The notes: a model not told the origin generated them from the sequence alone. A stretch of DNA of 64,000 nt from Rubrivivax sp. (GCA_022842595.1 JALHPF010000001.1:124001-188000), one strand, 5' to 3'; shown: positions 27,506 to 36,945, numbered from the stretch's first letter. Program-made: numbers and translations.

Positions 27506-29041
27506 ATGACACTGCATGAACTCCTGAACGCGGGCGCAGACGATGCGGTCGCCCTCGCCGCCCCGGGCCGGCCGGCGCTCGACTACCGCGGGCTGCGCGC
27601 CCTGGTGGCCGAGACCATGACGGTTCTGAATGCCGCCGGCATCGGCCGCAACGACCGCGTCGCCATCGTCCTGCCCAACGGGCCGGAAATGGCCAGCTGC
27701 TTCCTGGCTTGCGCCAGCGCCGTCACCAGTGCGCCGCTGAACCCGGCCTACCGCGTCGACGAATTCGAGTTCTACCTGAACGACCTGCAGGCCAGCGCGC
27801 TGATCGTCGAGCAGGGCAGCATCTCGCCGGCAGTGGAAGCGGCCAGCAAGCTGGGCATCCGCGTCATCGAACTGCTGGTGGCCGACGGCGCCCCGGCCGG
27901 GCATTTCAGCCTGGCCAGCCAGACCGCCGTGCCCTGCGACCACGGCGGCCCCTCGCAGCCGGGTGACGTCGGCATGGTGCTGCACACCTCGGGCACCACC
28001 TCGCGACCCAAGCGTGTGCCGCTGTCGGTGGCCAACCTGTGTGCGTCGGCCGGGCACATCGCCGCCACGCTGCAGTTCACGGCCAGCGACATCGGCCTGA
28101 ACATCATGCCGATGTTCCACATCCACGGCCTGATGGCCGGGCTGCTGGCGCCGCTGTCGGCCGGATCGCGGGTGTTCTGCACACCGGGCTTCAATGCCCT
28201 GCGTTTCTTCAAGTGGATGGACGAGGCCCACCCCACCTGGTACACCGCCGTGCCCACCATGCACCTGGCGATTGCCACCCGCGGCAAGCACAACGCCGAG
28301 GTGCTGGCGCGCCACCCGCTGCGCTTCATCCGTTCCTCTTCGTCGCCGATGCCGCCGCAGCTGATCACGCAGCTGGAAACGATGTTCAAGGCGCCACTGA
28401 TCGAGTCCTACGGCATGACCGAGGCGGCGCACCAGATGGCATCCAACCCGCTGCCGCCGCTGGCACGCAAGCCGGGCTCGGTCGGCCGCGCCGCCGGCCC
28501 GGAAGTGCGCATCCGCGCCGAGGACGGCAGCTTCCTGGCCGCCGGCGAGATCGGCGAGGTGGTGATCCGCGGCCCGAACGTCACGGCCGGCTACGAAAGC
28601 AACCCCAAGGCCAACGAGGAAGCCTTCCAGGACGGCTGGTTCCGCACCGGCGACCAGGGCACGATGGACGACGAGGGCTACCTCAGCATCACCGGCCGGC
28701 TCAAGGAGATCATCAACCGCGGCGGCGAGAAGGTGAGCCCGCGCGAGATCGACGAGATCCTGCTCGACCATGTCTCGGTGGCCCAGGTCATCGTCTTCGG
28801 CGCCCCGCACAAGCGCCTGGGCGAAGAAGTGGCGGCGATGGTGGTGCTGCACGAAGGCCATGAATGCACCGAACGCGAACTGCAGCAGTTCGTGGCCCAG
28901 CGCGTGGCCGGCTACAAGGTGCCGAAGAAGATCCTGTTCGTCGACGAACTGCCCAAGGGGGCGACCGGCAAGCTGCAGCGCATCGGCCTGGCGCAGCGCA
29001 TCGGCCTGGGCTTCGGCTCCTTCGTTTCCGGGGAGTTCTAA
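27506..29041 (+). CDS. AMP-dependent acyl-CoA synthetase, probable oxalate-CoA ligase
   Basis: This 511-residue ANL-superfamily ligase has the P-loop LHTSGTTSRPKRVPLS and the A5 motif ESYGMTEAAHQM. WFRTGDQGTMDDEGYLSITGRLKEIINRGGEKVSPREIDE and the terminal lysine motif PKGATGKLQR complete the set. The sequence resembles the AAE3/Pcs60 group of oxalyl-CoA synthetases as I remember them. Because it stands just upstream of the oxalate transport and decarboxylation genes, oxalate + CoA + ATP to oxalyl-CoA is the best guess. Other short acids cannot be excluded. Start ATG 27506. The gene ends 4 bp before the PanE-like gene and is probably co-transcribed with it. Confidence 0.8.
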   Translation: MTLHELLNAGADDAVALAAPGRPALDYRGLRALVAETMTVLNAAGIGRNDRVAIVLPNGPEMASCFLACASAVTSAPLNPAYRVDEFEFYLNDLQASALIVEQGSISPAVEAASKLGIRVIELLVADGAPAGHFSLASQTAVPCDHGGPSQPGDVGMVLHTSGTTSRPKRVPLSVANLCASAGHIAATLQFTASDIGLNIMPMFHIHGLMAGLLAPLSAGSRVFCTPGFNALRFFKWMDEAHPTWYTAVPTMHLAIATRGKHNAEVLARHPLRFIRSSSSPMPPQLITQLETMFKAPLIESYGMTEAAHQMASNPLPPLARKPGSVGRAAGPEVRIRAEDGSFLAAGEIGEVVIRGPNVTAGYESNPKANEEAFQDGWFRTGDQGTMDDEGYLSITGRLKEIINRGGEKVSPREIDEILLDHVSVAQVIVFGAPHKRLGEEVAAMVVLHEGHECTERELQQFVAQRVAGYKVPKKILFVDELPKGATGKLQRIGLAQRIGLGFGSFVSGEF

Positions 29042-29045
29042 AGCC

Positions 29046-30053
29046 ATGAAATACGCCATCGTTGGCGCCGGCGCCATTGGCGGCTACCTGGGCGCGAAGC
29101 TGGCCCTGGCGGGTGAACAGGTCACATTCATCGCCCGCAACCGCAACCTGGCCACGATCAACGCCGAAGGCTTCCGGCTGGAACTGCCCGACGGCAGCAG
29201 CCAGCACACCCGCGACGTGCGGGCCGTGCAGAACCCGGCGGAGGCCGGCCCGCAGGACGTGGTGCTGCTCACCACCAAGGCCCACCAGGTGCGCGACCTG
29301 CTGCCCGGGCTGCGCGGCCTGTTCGGCCCGGAAACCCTGGTCGTGACCATGATCAACGGCGTGCCCTGGTGGTACTTCCAGCGCCTGGCGGGCCCCTACG
29401 AAGGCCGCAGCCTCACCAGCGTCGACCCCGACGGCGCGCTCGCCGCTGGCATCGAGACCGAACGCATCATCGGCAGCATCGTCTACCCCGCCGCCGAACT
29501 GGTGGCACCCGGGGTGGTGAAGGTGGTCGAGGGCAATCGCTTTTCCATCGGTGAACTGGACGGCCAGCGGACGCCGCGCATCGAAGCGCTGAGCAAGTCG
29601 CTGATGGCCGCCGGCTTCAAGGCGCCGGTGGCGCGCGACATCCGCAGCGAACTCTGGGTGAAGCTCTGGGGCAACCTCAGCTTCAACCCGATCAGCGCGC
29701 TCACGCATGCCACGCTCGAGCAGATCTGCCGCTTCCCGGCCAGCCGCGAGCTCGCCGCCAACATGATGCGCGAAGCCCAGGCCGTCGCCGGCAAGCTGGG
29801 CGTCGAATTCAAGATCACGCTCGAACAGCGCATTGCCGGTGCCGAGGCCGTGGGCGCGCACAAGACCTCGATGCTGCAGGACGTGGAGAACGGCCGCGCG
29901 CTGGAACTGCAGGCGCTGGTCGGCAGCGTCGTCGAACTCGCGCGCATCACCGACACACCCACGCCCACCATCGACGCCATTCACGCTGCGACGTCGCTGC
30001 TGGCGCAGGTGCTGGCCGACCGCAAGGGCCGGCTCGAGGTGCTGACCGGCTGA
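29046..30053 (+). CDS. 2-dehydropantoate 2-reductase family (ApbA/PanE-like) oxidoreductase
   Basis: This 335-residue NAD(P)-binding protein opens with the Rossmann motif IVGAGAIGGYLGAKLA, followed by VVLLTTKAHQ and the catalytic-lysine region ELWVKLWGNLSFNPISALT. The family reduces ketopantoate in CoA synthesis, but many Burkholderiales carry several paralogues inside catabolic operons that probably act on other 2-oxo acids. Because it is 4 bp downstream of the acyl-CoA synthetase and precedes the tct genes, a role in oxalate or glyoxylate metabolism is suspected. Pantothenate synthesis is the alternative. Confidence 0.75.
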   Translation: MKYAIVGAGAIGGYLGAKLALAGEQVTFIARNRNLATINAEGFRLELPDGSSQHTRDVRAVQNPAEAGPQDVVLLTTKAHQVRDLLPGLRGLFGPETLVVTMINGVPWWYFQRLAGPYEGRSLTSVDPDGALAAGIETERIIGSIVYPAAELVAPGVVKVVEGNRFSIGELDGQRTPRIEALSKSLMAAGFKAPVARDIRSELWVKLWGNLSFNPISALTHATLEQICRFPASRELAANMMREAQAVAGKLGVEFKITLEQRIAGAEAVGAHKTSMLQDVENGRALELQALVGSVVELARITDTPTPTIDAIHAATSLLAQVLADRKGRLEVLTG

Positions 30054-30115
30054 AGCCTGGCTGGCACGACAGCCCTGCCCGAAACAGGGAAAAAAGCTGG
30101 GGTTCACCCTGCTTC

Positions 30116-30129
30116 TTGACTGCGGTCAA
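30116..30129. promoter_or_regulatory. Crp/Fnr-type palindrome upstream of tctC
   Basis: TTGAC-TGCG-GTCAA has perfect 5-bp arms with a 4-bp spacer, the geometry of the FNR/CRP family (TTGAT-N4-ATCAA for FNR). It is 114 bp upstream of tctC. An identical-arm site lies at 35103-35116 beside the Crp/Fnr gene and oxc. Confidence 0.7.
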
Positions 30130-30242
30130 TCGCGTTCCACTCCTCGGTGATCGACCATCGCAACGCGGACCCGGTCAAGGTGGGCTTCTCAGACAAGCAG
30201 ACCGCCACTTCCACTCATTGACAAAGACTAGGAGACAACCTG

Positions 30243-31274
30243 ATGAATGCAGTTCGGATTTCCACGGGCCTGCCCCACCGCCTGGGCAAGCTCGCCCAGG
30301 GTTTGTTGGGCGTGGCTGCCGCCATCGGCATGAGCACAGCGGCCCAGGCCTGGGAACCGACCAAGCCGGTCGAGTTCATCATTCCCGCCGGCACTGGCGG
30401 CGGCGCCGACCAGATGGCACGCCTGATCCAGGGCATCATCAGCAAGAACAACCTGATGAAGGGCAACATGGTGGTGGTCAACAAGTCCGGCGGCGCAGGT
30501 GCCGAGGGCTTTCTGGCCGTGAAGGAAGCCAAGGGCGACCCGCACAAGATCATCATCACGCTGTCGAACCTGTTCACCACACCGATGGCCACGGGCGTGC
30601 CCTTCAACTGGAAGGACATGACGCCGGTGCAGATGATGGCGCTCGACCAGTTCGTGCTGTGGGTCAACGCCGAGACGCCGTACAAGACGGCCTCCGACTA
30701 CATCGCCGCCGTCAAGGCCGCGGGCCCGCTGAAGATGAAGATGGGCGGCACCGGCTCGAAGCAGGAAGACCAGATCATCACGGTCGGCCTCGAAAAGGCC
30801 ACCGGTACCAAGTTCATCTACGTGCCCTACAAGGGCGGTGGTGAAGTGGCCGTGCAGCTGGTGGGTGGCCACGTGAATTCGACGGTGAACAACCCGGCCG
30901 AAGCCGTGTCGCAATGGCGTGCCGGCACGGTTCGCCCTCTGTGCGTGTTCGATGACACGCGCATGCCCTACAAGACCAAGGTCACCGACACCATGTCCTG
31001 GGCCGACATCCCGACCTGCAAGGAATCGGGCGTGCCCACCGACTACGTCATGCTGCGCGGCATCTTCATGGCACCGGGCGTGACGCCCGAGCAGGTGAAG
31101 TACTTCGACGACCTGATGACCAAGGTGCGCGGCACGCCGGAGTGGAAGGAATACCTCGAGCGTGGTGCCTTCAACACCACCACCCTGTCGGGCGACGCCT
31201 TCCGCAAGTGGCTCGAAGGTGCCGAGGCGAACCACCGCACGCTGATGACCGAAGCGGGCTTCATGGCGAAGTAA
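30243..31274 (+). CDS. tctC: Tripartite tricarboxylate transporter-type solute-binding protein (Bug/TctC)
   Basis: This 343-residue periplasmic protein has a signal peptide (cut after STAAQA, before WEPTKPVEF). The family motifs follow: the IIPAGTGGGADQMARL anion-binding loop, the VVVNKSGGAG strand and YVPYKGGGEV. TctC proteins deliver carboxylates to a TctA/TctB permease. Placement directly upstream of tctB, tctA and oxc suggests that it binds oxalate or a related dicarboxylate; this is inferred. TAGGAGAC lies just before ATG 30243. Transcription is probably controlled through the palindrome at 30116. Confidence 0.9.
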   Translation: MNAVRISTGLPHRLGKLAQGLLGVAAAIGMSTAAQAWEPTKPVEFIIPAGTGGGADQMARLIQGIISKNNLMKGNMVVVNKSGGAGAEGFLAVKEAKGDPHKIIITLSNLFTTPMATGVPFNWKDMTPVQMMALDQFVLWVNAETPYKTASDYIAAVKAAGPLKMKMGGTGSKQEDQIITVGLEKATGTKFIYVPYKGGGEVAVQLVGGHVNSTVNNPAEAVSQWRAGTVRPLCVFDDTRMPYKTKVTDTMSWADIPTCKESGVPTDYVMLRGIFMAPGVTPEQVKYFDDLMTKVRGTPEWKEYLERGAFNTTTLSGDAFRKWLEGAEANHRTLMTEAGFMAK

Positions 31275-31282
31275 TCGCCCCC

Positions 31283-31310
31283 GGGGCTGGCGCTGCAGCA
31301 GCGCCGCCCC
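31283..31310 (+). other. Intercistronic hairpin between tctC and tctB
   Basis: GGGGC-T-GGCGCTGC-A-GCAGCGCC-GCCCC forms a long GC stem 9 bp after the tctC stop, with one bulged T. There is no T-run. Such hairpins often protect the 3' end of the abundant binding-protein message while letting some transcription reach the permease genes. Confidence 0.55.
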
Positions 31311-31449
31311 ACCCCCGCACCCCCACCCCAAAAAACCCGGTTCACCGGCCCGGCCAAGACGCCGAGCCACCTGGATGCAGGCCCGAAAGGCCTGGGTCTG
31401 GCCGCAGGCTTGCCCGCTGCCAGGCGCCACCCGCAAGAAGGAGATTTCA

Positions 31450-31974
31450 ATGTCCGACGAACATGACGACGACCAAGACGACACCCCGGCGGTGGCCAAG
31501 AACGCCACGGTGGACGCCGTGGTGGCCGGCCTGCTGCTGGTACTGGGCATCGTGGTGATGTGGGAGGCGCAACGCCTGGGCGCCGGCTGGACCACGGACG
31601 GCCCGGGCTCGGGCTACTTCCCCTTCTACATCGGCCTGTTGATCACCATTTCTGCGGTCGGCATCCTGTTCCAGTCGCTGTTCTCGAAATCGCGCGACCT
31701 CGGCACCTTCGCCACCGTCAAGCAGACCAAGCAGGTGGCTTCGGTGCTGCTCCCCGCAGGCCTGTACGTGCTGGCGGTGACCTTCCTCGGGCTGTACGTG
31801 GCCTCGGCCATCTACATCGCCCTGTTCATGATCATCCTGGGCAAGTACTCGCGGCTGAAGAGCGTGCTCGTCGGCCTGGGCGTGGCTGTCTATTTCTTCC
31901 TGATGTTCGAGGTCTGGTTCAAGGTGCCTCTGTACAAGGGCATGCTCAACCCGACCGGTTTCCTCGGTTACTGA
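31450..31974 (+). CDS. tctB: TctB-family small permease subunit
   Basis: This 174-residue protein has an acidic N-terminal tail (MSDEHDDDQDD) and four hydrophobic segments, as in TctB. It includes the GPGSGYFPFYIGLLI stretch typical of the family. It is the small membrane subunit of a tripartite tricarboxylate transporter, working with the large TctA that follows 28 bp downstream. Start ATG 31450 has AAGGAG 8 bp upstream; the frame is open earlier but without family similarity. Confidence 0.85.
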   Translation: MSDEHDDDQDDTPAVAKNATVDAVVAGLLLVLGIVVMWEAQRLGAGWTTDGPGSGYFPFYIGLLITISAVGILFQSLFSKSRDLGTFATVKQTKQVASVLLPAGLYVLAVTFLGLYVASAIYIALFMIILGKYSRLKSVLVGLGVAVYFFLMFEVWFKVPLYKGMLNPTGFLGY

Positions 31975-32002
31975 CGCGCAAGCTGCAGCGGAGTTCGACC
32001 CC

Positions 32003-33532
32003 ATGACTGAACTGTCCTCACTCTTCCAGGGCTTCGCCGTCATCATGACGCCGATGAACCTGGGCCTCATGGTCCTGGGCATCGTGCTCGGTGTGCTCAT
32101 CGGCGTTCTGCCCGGCCTGGGTGGCGCCAACGGCGTGGCCATCCTTCTGCCACTGACGTTCTCGATGTCGCCCACCTCGGCGATCGTGATGCTGTCGTGC
32201 ATCTACTGGGGCGCGCTGTTCGGTGGCGCCATCACCTCCATCCTGTTCAACATACCGGGTGAACCCTGGTCGGTGGCCACCACCTTCGACGGCTATCCGA
32301 TGGCACAGAAAGGCAAGGCAGCACGAGCGCTGACCGCCGCCTTTACCTCGTCGTTCGTCGGTGCCTTCGTGGCCGTGGTCATGATCACCTTCCTGGCGCC
32401 GCTGGTCGCCAAGTTCGCGCTCAAGTTCGGGGCCCCGGAGTTCTTCTCGGTCTACTTACTGACCTTCTGCAGCTTCGTCGGCATGGGCAAGGGTTCGCCC
32501 TTCAAGACCCTGGCGGCGATGGCCCTGGGCTTCGCCCTGGCGGCCGTGGGCCTGGACACCGTCACCGGCCAGCTGCGGCTGACCTTCGGCTCGGCTGAAC
32601 TGATGCGCGGCTTCGACTTCCTGATCGCGGTGATCGGCCTGTTCGGCATCGGCGAGATCCTGCTGTCGATGGAAGAAGGCCTGAAGTTCTCGGGCAAGAC
32701 GGCCAAGATCGACATGAAGATCGTCTGGGAGACCTGGAAGGAACTGCCGCGCTACTGGGCCACTTCGCTGCGCAGCTCCTTCGTCGGCATCTGGATGGGC
32801 ATCACCCCCGGCGGTGCCACACCGGCCTCGTTCATGAGCTACGGCCTGGCGAAGAAGTTCTCGAAGAACGGCTCGAAGTTCGGCACCGGTGAGATCGAGG
32901 GCATCGTCGCCCCCGAGACCGCCGCCCACGCCGCCGGTACCGCCGCCATGCTGCCGATGCTGGCGCTGGGCATCCCCGGCTCGCCCACGGCCGCCGTGCT
33001 GCTGGGTGGCCTGCTGATCTGGGGTCTGCAGCCCGGGCCGCTGCTCTTCGTCGAGCAGAAGGACTTCGTCTGGGGCCTGATCGCCAGCATGTACCTGGGC
33101 AACCTGGTCGGCCTGCTGATCGTGCTGACGACGGTGCCGCTGTTCGCGTCGATCCTGCGCATCCCGTTCTCGATCATCGCGCCGGTGATCATCGTGGTCT
33201 GCGCCATCGGTGCCTATACGGTGAACACGGCCATGCTGGACATCTGGTTCATGCTGCTCTTCGGGGTCATGGGCTATGTGTTCAAGAAGCTCGACTACCC
33301 GATCGCACCGCTGGTGCTGGCCCTGGTGCTGGGTGGCAAGACCGAAGACTCGTTCCGCCAGGCCATGCTGGTGTCGCAGGGCGACTTGAGCATCATGTTC
33401 GCCAACCCGCTGGTGGGTTCGATCACCACGCTGGCGCTGATCATGCTGCTGTGGCCGCTGCTGTCGAAGCTGCTGGCCCTGGTGCGCCCCCCGAAGGTTG
33501 ACGAACTGGCTGCACAGCGGCCTGTGGACTGA
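32003..33532 (+). CDS. tctA: TctA-family large permease subunit
   Basis: This 509-residue inner-membrane protein has about 11-12 helices. Conserved motifs are GVLPGLGGANGVAILLPLTF near the N terminus, GALFGGAITSILFNIPGEP, and the second-half repeat GITPGGATPASFMSYG with GIPGSPTAAVLLGGLLIWGLQPGP. These glycine/proline loops form the substrate site in two inverted halves. With TctC and TctB it should be a cation-coupled importer. Position in front of oxc and frc points to oxalate as cargo, in contrast to the MFS antiporter OxlT of Oxalobacter. Confidence 0.9.
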   Translation: MTELSSLFQGFAVIMTPMNLGLMVLGIVLGVLIGVLPGLGGANGVAILLPLTFSMSPTSAIVMLSCIYWGALFGGAITSILFNIPGEPWSVATTFDGYPMAQKGKAARALTAAFTSSFVGAFVAVVMITFLAPLVAKFALKFGAPEFFSVYLLTFCSFVGMGKGSPFKTLAAMALGFALAAVGLDTVTGQLRLTFGSAELMRGFDFLIAVIGLFGIGEILLSMEEGLKFSGKTAKIDMKIVWETWKELPRYWATSLRSSFVGIWMGITPGGATPASFMSYGLAKKFSKNGSKFGTGEIEGIVAPETAAHAAGTAAMLPMLALGIPGSPTAAVLLGGLLIWGLQPGPLLFVEQKDFVWGLIASMYLGNLVGLLIVLTTVPLFASILRIPFSIIAPVIIVVCAIGAYTVNTAMLDIWFMLLFGVMGYVFKKLDYPIAPLVLALVLGGKTEDSFRQAMLVSQGDLSIMFANPLVGSITTLALIMLLWPLLSKLLALVRPPKVDELAAQRPVD

Positions 33533-33547
33533 AGCGGAGCAATCAAC

Positions 33548-34381
33548 ATGCCTGTCATCGCACTCACACAAGGAATGGGCTCACTGGCCCAGGACGTCGC
33601 CGAACAGCTGGCCGACGAACTTCAGCTGGCCACGCTGCAACACGAGGTGGCTGAACGCGTGGCCGAGAAGATGCACGTCTCGCGCAGCCTCATCAACCGC
33701 CTGCGCACCGGCCAGGCCGGAACGTTCGAGCGGCTGCGCAGCGACCGCCATGCCATGGCCCTGTACTCGGCCGAAGAAGTGCTGGAAGCCGCTGCCAAGG
33801 GCAACGTGGTCATCCGCGGCTGGGGCGCCACGGCGCTGCTGCGCGCGGTGCCGCACATCCCGTGCATCCGCATCATGCGGCCACTCGACAAGCGCGTGCA
33901 GTGGCTGATGGACGAGATCGGCACCGATGACCGCAGCGTTGCCGAGGCCGAGATCCGGCGCAGCGACGAGGCCAATGCCAGCCGCATGCAGGACCAGTTC
34001 GGCGTGGCCTGGAACGAACCGGTGCTCTTCGACGCCGTGCTCAATACCGACCGACTGAGCGTGGCCAGCTGCGTGCAGACCATCCGCACGCTGCTGTCGC
34101 GACCCGAGTTCCAGGAGACACCCGAGTCGCGCGCCCTGCTCGACGGCCTGGCCCTGAGTGCACACGTGCGCGCCGCGCTGCGCGCCCACGAAGAAACCCA
34201 CGGCGTCGACATCACCATCGAAAGCCAGGGCGGCCAGCTCACCCTGCGCGGCATCGTCGCCAGCAACGAGGAAAAAGCAGCGGCGGTGCGGGTGAGCACC
34301 GGCGTGGCGGGTGTGCTGTCGGTCGACGACCAGTTGCGCGTGATGTCGCGCTCGAAGCTCTTCCCTTCAGCCCGCCAATGA
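33548..34381 (+). CDS. Cytidylate-kinase-like domain with degenerate P-loop, fused to a BON domain
   Basis: This 277-residue protein has two domains. Residues 1-200 follow the cytidylate kinase 2 pattern (VIRGWGATALLRAVPHIPCIRIMRPL, an Asp/Arg lid region, WNEPVLFDAVLNTDRL), but the N-terminal nucleotide loop reads ITQGMGSLAQD with no GK[S/T]. Residues 210-272 are a BON domain (VDITIESQGGQLTLRGIV, VLSVDDQLRVM), usually a lipid- or ligand-binding module. It starts 15 bp after tctA and is probably co-transcribed. A sensor or scaffold role for the transporter is possible; kinase activity is doubtful. No signal peptide is seen. Confidence 0.7.
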   Translation: MPVIALTQGMGSLAQDVAEQLADELQLATLQHEVAERVAEKMHVSRSLINRLRTGQAGTFERLRSDRHAMALYSAEEVLEAAAKGNVVIRGWGATALLRAVPHIPCIRIMRPLDKRVQWLMDEIGTDDRSVAEAEIRRSDEANASRMQDQFGVAWNEPVLFDAVLNTDRLSVASCVQTIRTLLSRPEFQETPESRALLDGLALSAHVRAALRAHEETHGVDITIESQGGQLTLRGIVASNEEKAAAVRVSTGVAGVLSVDDQLRVMSRSKLFPSARQ

Positions 34382-34422
34382 GCGGTGCCGGGGCTTCGGC
34401 TCCAACCCGCCTGCCGGTCCGT

Positions 34423-35043
34423 TCAGATCTTGCCGCGCTGCTTCAGGCGCGACAGGGTCTCGGCAGAAAGGTTCAGGTAGGCCGCCAGTTCCTTCTTCGG
34501 AATGCGCTCGGCCAGGTCCGCGTGCTTGCGCATGAAGCGGTGCACACGCCCCGGCGCGTCAAGCAGGTGCAGCGTGATCGTGTGCGCCATGATCTCGCTC
34601 ATCAGCCGCATGACCTCGTACTCGAATTCGGCCTTGACGCGCGGGTAGCGGTCGAGGAATTCAACCCATTGCGGCATCGGCAGCTTGGCCACGCGCACCT
34701 TGGTGACGCTGACGATGGCGTAGGGCGTGGGCATGTTCAGTCGCCAAGCGGCGTAGCTGGTCTCGATGCCACGCTCGTCGGTGAAGCGCAGGATCATCTC
34801 CTTCGCGTCGGCACTGGTGACGACACGCTTGAGGATGCCTTCGAGCAGGAAGTACTGCTCCATCGCATGCACCCCCTGGTGCAGCAGGTAGTCGCCTTTC
34901 GCGCAGTCGACGATCACCAGTTGCCGGCCGAGTTCGTTCCACTCGGTGTCCGTCACCGTCTTCAGCATGTCGTTCTGCCGAAGCTGCAAACGGATGATGT
35001 CTCTTTCGGGGTGCTGCGCAAGCGGAATCATCGGTACAGACAC
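34423..35043 (-). CDS. Crp/Fnr-family transcriptional regulator
   Basis: This 206-residue protein has an N-terminal cyclic-nucleotide-binding-like beta roll (KGDYLLHQGVHAMEQYFLLEGILKRVV) and a C-terminal helix-turn-helix (RIPKKELAAYLNLSAETLSRLKQRG). It has no N-terminal Fe-S cysteine cluster like FNR, and the cAMP-pocket residues of CRP are not evident, so the effector is unknown. GTG 35043 or ATG 35031 could start it. It is convergent with the cytidylate-kinase-like gene and divergent from oxc. A TTGAC-N4-GTCAA site stands in the shared promoter gap, so it probably regulates oxc, the tct genes and itself. Confidence 0.85.
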   Translation of the reverse strand: MSVPMIPLAQHPERDIIRLQLRQNDMLKTVTDTEWNELGRQLVIVDCAKGDYLLHQGVHAMEQYFLLEGILKRVVTSADAKEMILRFTDERGIETSYAAWRLNMPTPYAIVSVTKVRVAKLPMPQWVEFLDRYPRVKAEFEYEVMRLMSEIMAHTITLHLLDAPGRVHRFMRKHADLAERIPKKELAAYLNLSAETLSRLKQRGKI

Positions 35044-35102
35044 GTCTTCAAGCTTCCCCTGCTCCCTGTTCTTCCTTTGAATTCGCAGTCAATTTTCGAA
35101 TC

Positions 35103-35116
35103 TTGACCGCAGTCAA
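35103..35116. promoter_or_regulatory. Crp/Fnr-type palindrome between the regulator and oxc
   Basis: TTGAC-CGCA-GTCAA has the same arms and spacing as the site at 30116-30129. It is 60 bp from the regulator start and 66 bp from the oxc ATG, so it could serve both directions. Its location next to a Crp/Fnr gene makes that protein the obvious candidate to bind it. Confidence 0.75.
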
Positions 35117-35182
35117 CAGCGAAGCGAAACCGTCGCTTTTACCATAGCCAGCGTTCAATTCCGCTGCATTTCGGAGCCTGCC

Positions 35183-36940
35183 ATGTCAGCCAACCTCGCG
35201 CCCGTCGCGTCCGTCTCGCCAATCACCGACGAATCGCCGACCACCGACGGCTTCAACCTCGTCATCGACGCGCTGAAGCTCAACGGCATCAAGACGATCT
35301 ACGGCCTGCCCGGCATTCCCATCACCGACCTCACTCGCAAGGCCCAGGCCCAGGGCCTGCGTGTCATCTCCTTCCGCCATGAGCAGAACGCAGGCAATGC
35401 CGCGGCCATCGCCGGCTTCATGACCGGCCAGCCGGGCGTGTGCCTCACCGTGTCGGCCCCTGGCTTCCTGAACGGCCTGACGGCGCTGGCCAATGCCACG
35501 ACGAACTGCTTCCCGATGATCCTGATCAGCGGCTCGAGCGAGCGCGAGATCGTCGACCTGCAGCAAGGCGACTACGAAGAGATGGACCAGGTCGCGGTCG
35601 CCAAGTCGCTGTGCAAGGCGGCCTTCCGCGTGCTCAATGCCGAAGACATCGGCGTGGGCATCGCACGCGCCATCCGCGCGGCCGTGTCGGGCCGCCCGGG
35701 CGGTGTCTACCTCGACCTGCCGGCCAAGCTGTTCTCGCAAGCCATGGACGCCGCCGCCGGCACCGCTTCGCTGATCAAGGTCGTCGACCCGGCGCCGCGG
35801 CAGATTCCCGCGCCCGATGCCGTGCAGCGCGCGCTCGACCTGCTCAAGGGCGCGAAGAAGCCGCTGATCCTGCTGGGCAAGGGCGCCGCCTACGCCCGCG
35901 CCGACGCCGACATCCGCGCGCTCGTCGAACGCTCGGGCATCCCTTACCTGCCGATGTCCATGGCCAAGGGCCTGCTGCCCGACACCCATGAACTCTCGGC
36001 CGCGGCCGCACGTTCCTACGTGCTGCCCGAAGCCGACGTGGTGCTGCTCATCGGCGCGCGCCTGAACTGGCTGCTGTCGCACGGCAAGGGCAAGACCTGG
36101 GGCGGCAAGGACCACAAGGCCTGGGGTGGCCAGAAATTCATCCAGATCGACATCTCGCCCACTGAAATGGACAGCAACGTGCGCATCGACGCACCGCTGG
36201 TCGGCGACATCGGTTCCTGCGTCGCAGCGCTGCTGGGCGGCATCGACGCGCAGTGGCCCAAGCCGCCGGCCGAATGGCTGAACGCCGTCTTCGATCGTCG
36301 CAACAAGAACGTCGCGAAGATGGGTGAGACGCTGGCCAAGGACCCGAAGCCGATGAACTTCCACAGCGCGCTGAACGTGGTGCGCGACATCATCAAGGCC
36401 AACCCCGACGCGATGCTCGTCAACGAAGGCGCCAACGCGCTGGACTTCACGCGCTCCATCGTCGACATGTACAAGCCGCGCAAGCGCCTGGACGTGGGCA
36501 CCTGGGGCGTGATGGGCATCGGCATGGGCTTCGCCGTGGCTGCTGCCATCGAATCGGGCGAGCCGGTGATTGCCATCGAAGGCGACAGCGCATTCGGTTT
36601 CAGCGGCATGGAAGTGGAAACGATCTGCCGCTACAACCTGCCGGTCTGCGTGGTCATCATGAACAACAACGGCGTCTACCGCGGCACCGACCAGAATCTG
36701 AGCGGCGGCAGCGACGTCGCGCCCACGGTGTTCGTCAAGGACGCGCGCTACGAGAAGATGATGGAGGCCTTCGGCGGTGTCGGCGTCTACGCCACCACGC
36801 CGGCCGAACTGCGCAAGGGCATCGAAGAGGCCATCCGCTCGCGCAAGCCCACGCTCATCAACGCCATCATCGACGAGACCGCCGGCACCGAAAGCGGCCG
36901 CATCACCAGCCTGAACCCGGCAGCCGCCGCAAAGAAGTAA
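35183..36940 (+). CDS. oxc: Oxalyl-CoA decarboxylase
   Basis: This 585-residue thiamine-diphosphate enzyme converts oxalyl-CoA to formyl-CoA and CO2. The catalytic glutamate is E67 in SFRHEQNAG. The ThDP/Mg motif runs from GDS (467-469) to NNN (494-496), and [11 protein letters not shown] near residue 40 is typical of OXC rather than acetolactate synthase. The C terminus lies in the CoA-binding region. Start ATG 35183. It is divergent from the Crp/Fnr gene and followed by frc after 65 bp, the standard oxalate-degradation pair. Confidence 0.95.
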   Translation: MSANLAPVASVSPITDESPTTDGFNLVIDALKLNGIKTIYGLPGIPITDLTRKAQAQGLRVISFRHEQNAGNAAAIAGFMTGQPGVCLTVSAPGFLNGLTALANATTNCFPMILISGSSEREIVDLQQGDYEEMDQVAVAKSLCKAAFRVLNAEDIGVGIARAIRAAVSGRPGGVYLDLPAKLFSQAMDAAAGTASLIKVVDPAPRQIPAPDAVQRALDLLKGAKKPLILLGKGAAYARADADIRALVERSGIPYLPMSMAKGLLPDTHELSAAAARSYVLPEADVVLLIGARLNWLLSHGKGKTWGGKDHKAWGGQKFIQIDISPTEMDSNVRIDAPLVGDIGSCVAALLGGIDAQWPKPPAEWLNAVFDRRNKNVAKMGETLAKDPKPMNFHSALNVVRDIIKANPDAMLVNEGANALDFTRSIVDMYKPRKRLDVGTWGVMGIGMGFAVAAAIESGEPVIAIEGDSAFGFSGMEVETICRYNLPVCVVIMNNNGVYRGTDQNLSGGSDVAPTVFVKDARYEKMMEAFGGVGVYATTPAELRKGIEEAIRSRKPTLINAIIDETAGTESGRITSLNPAAAAKK

Positions 36941-36945
36941 CCGCA

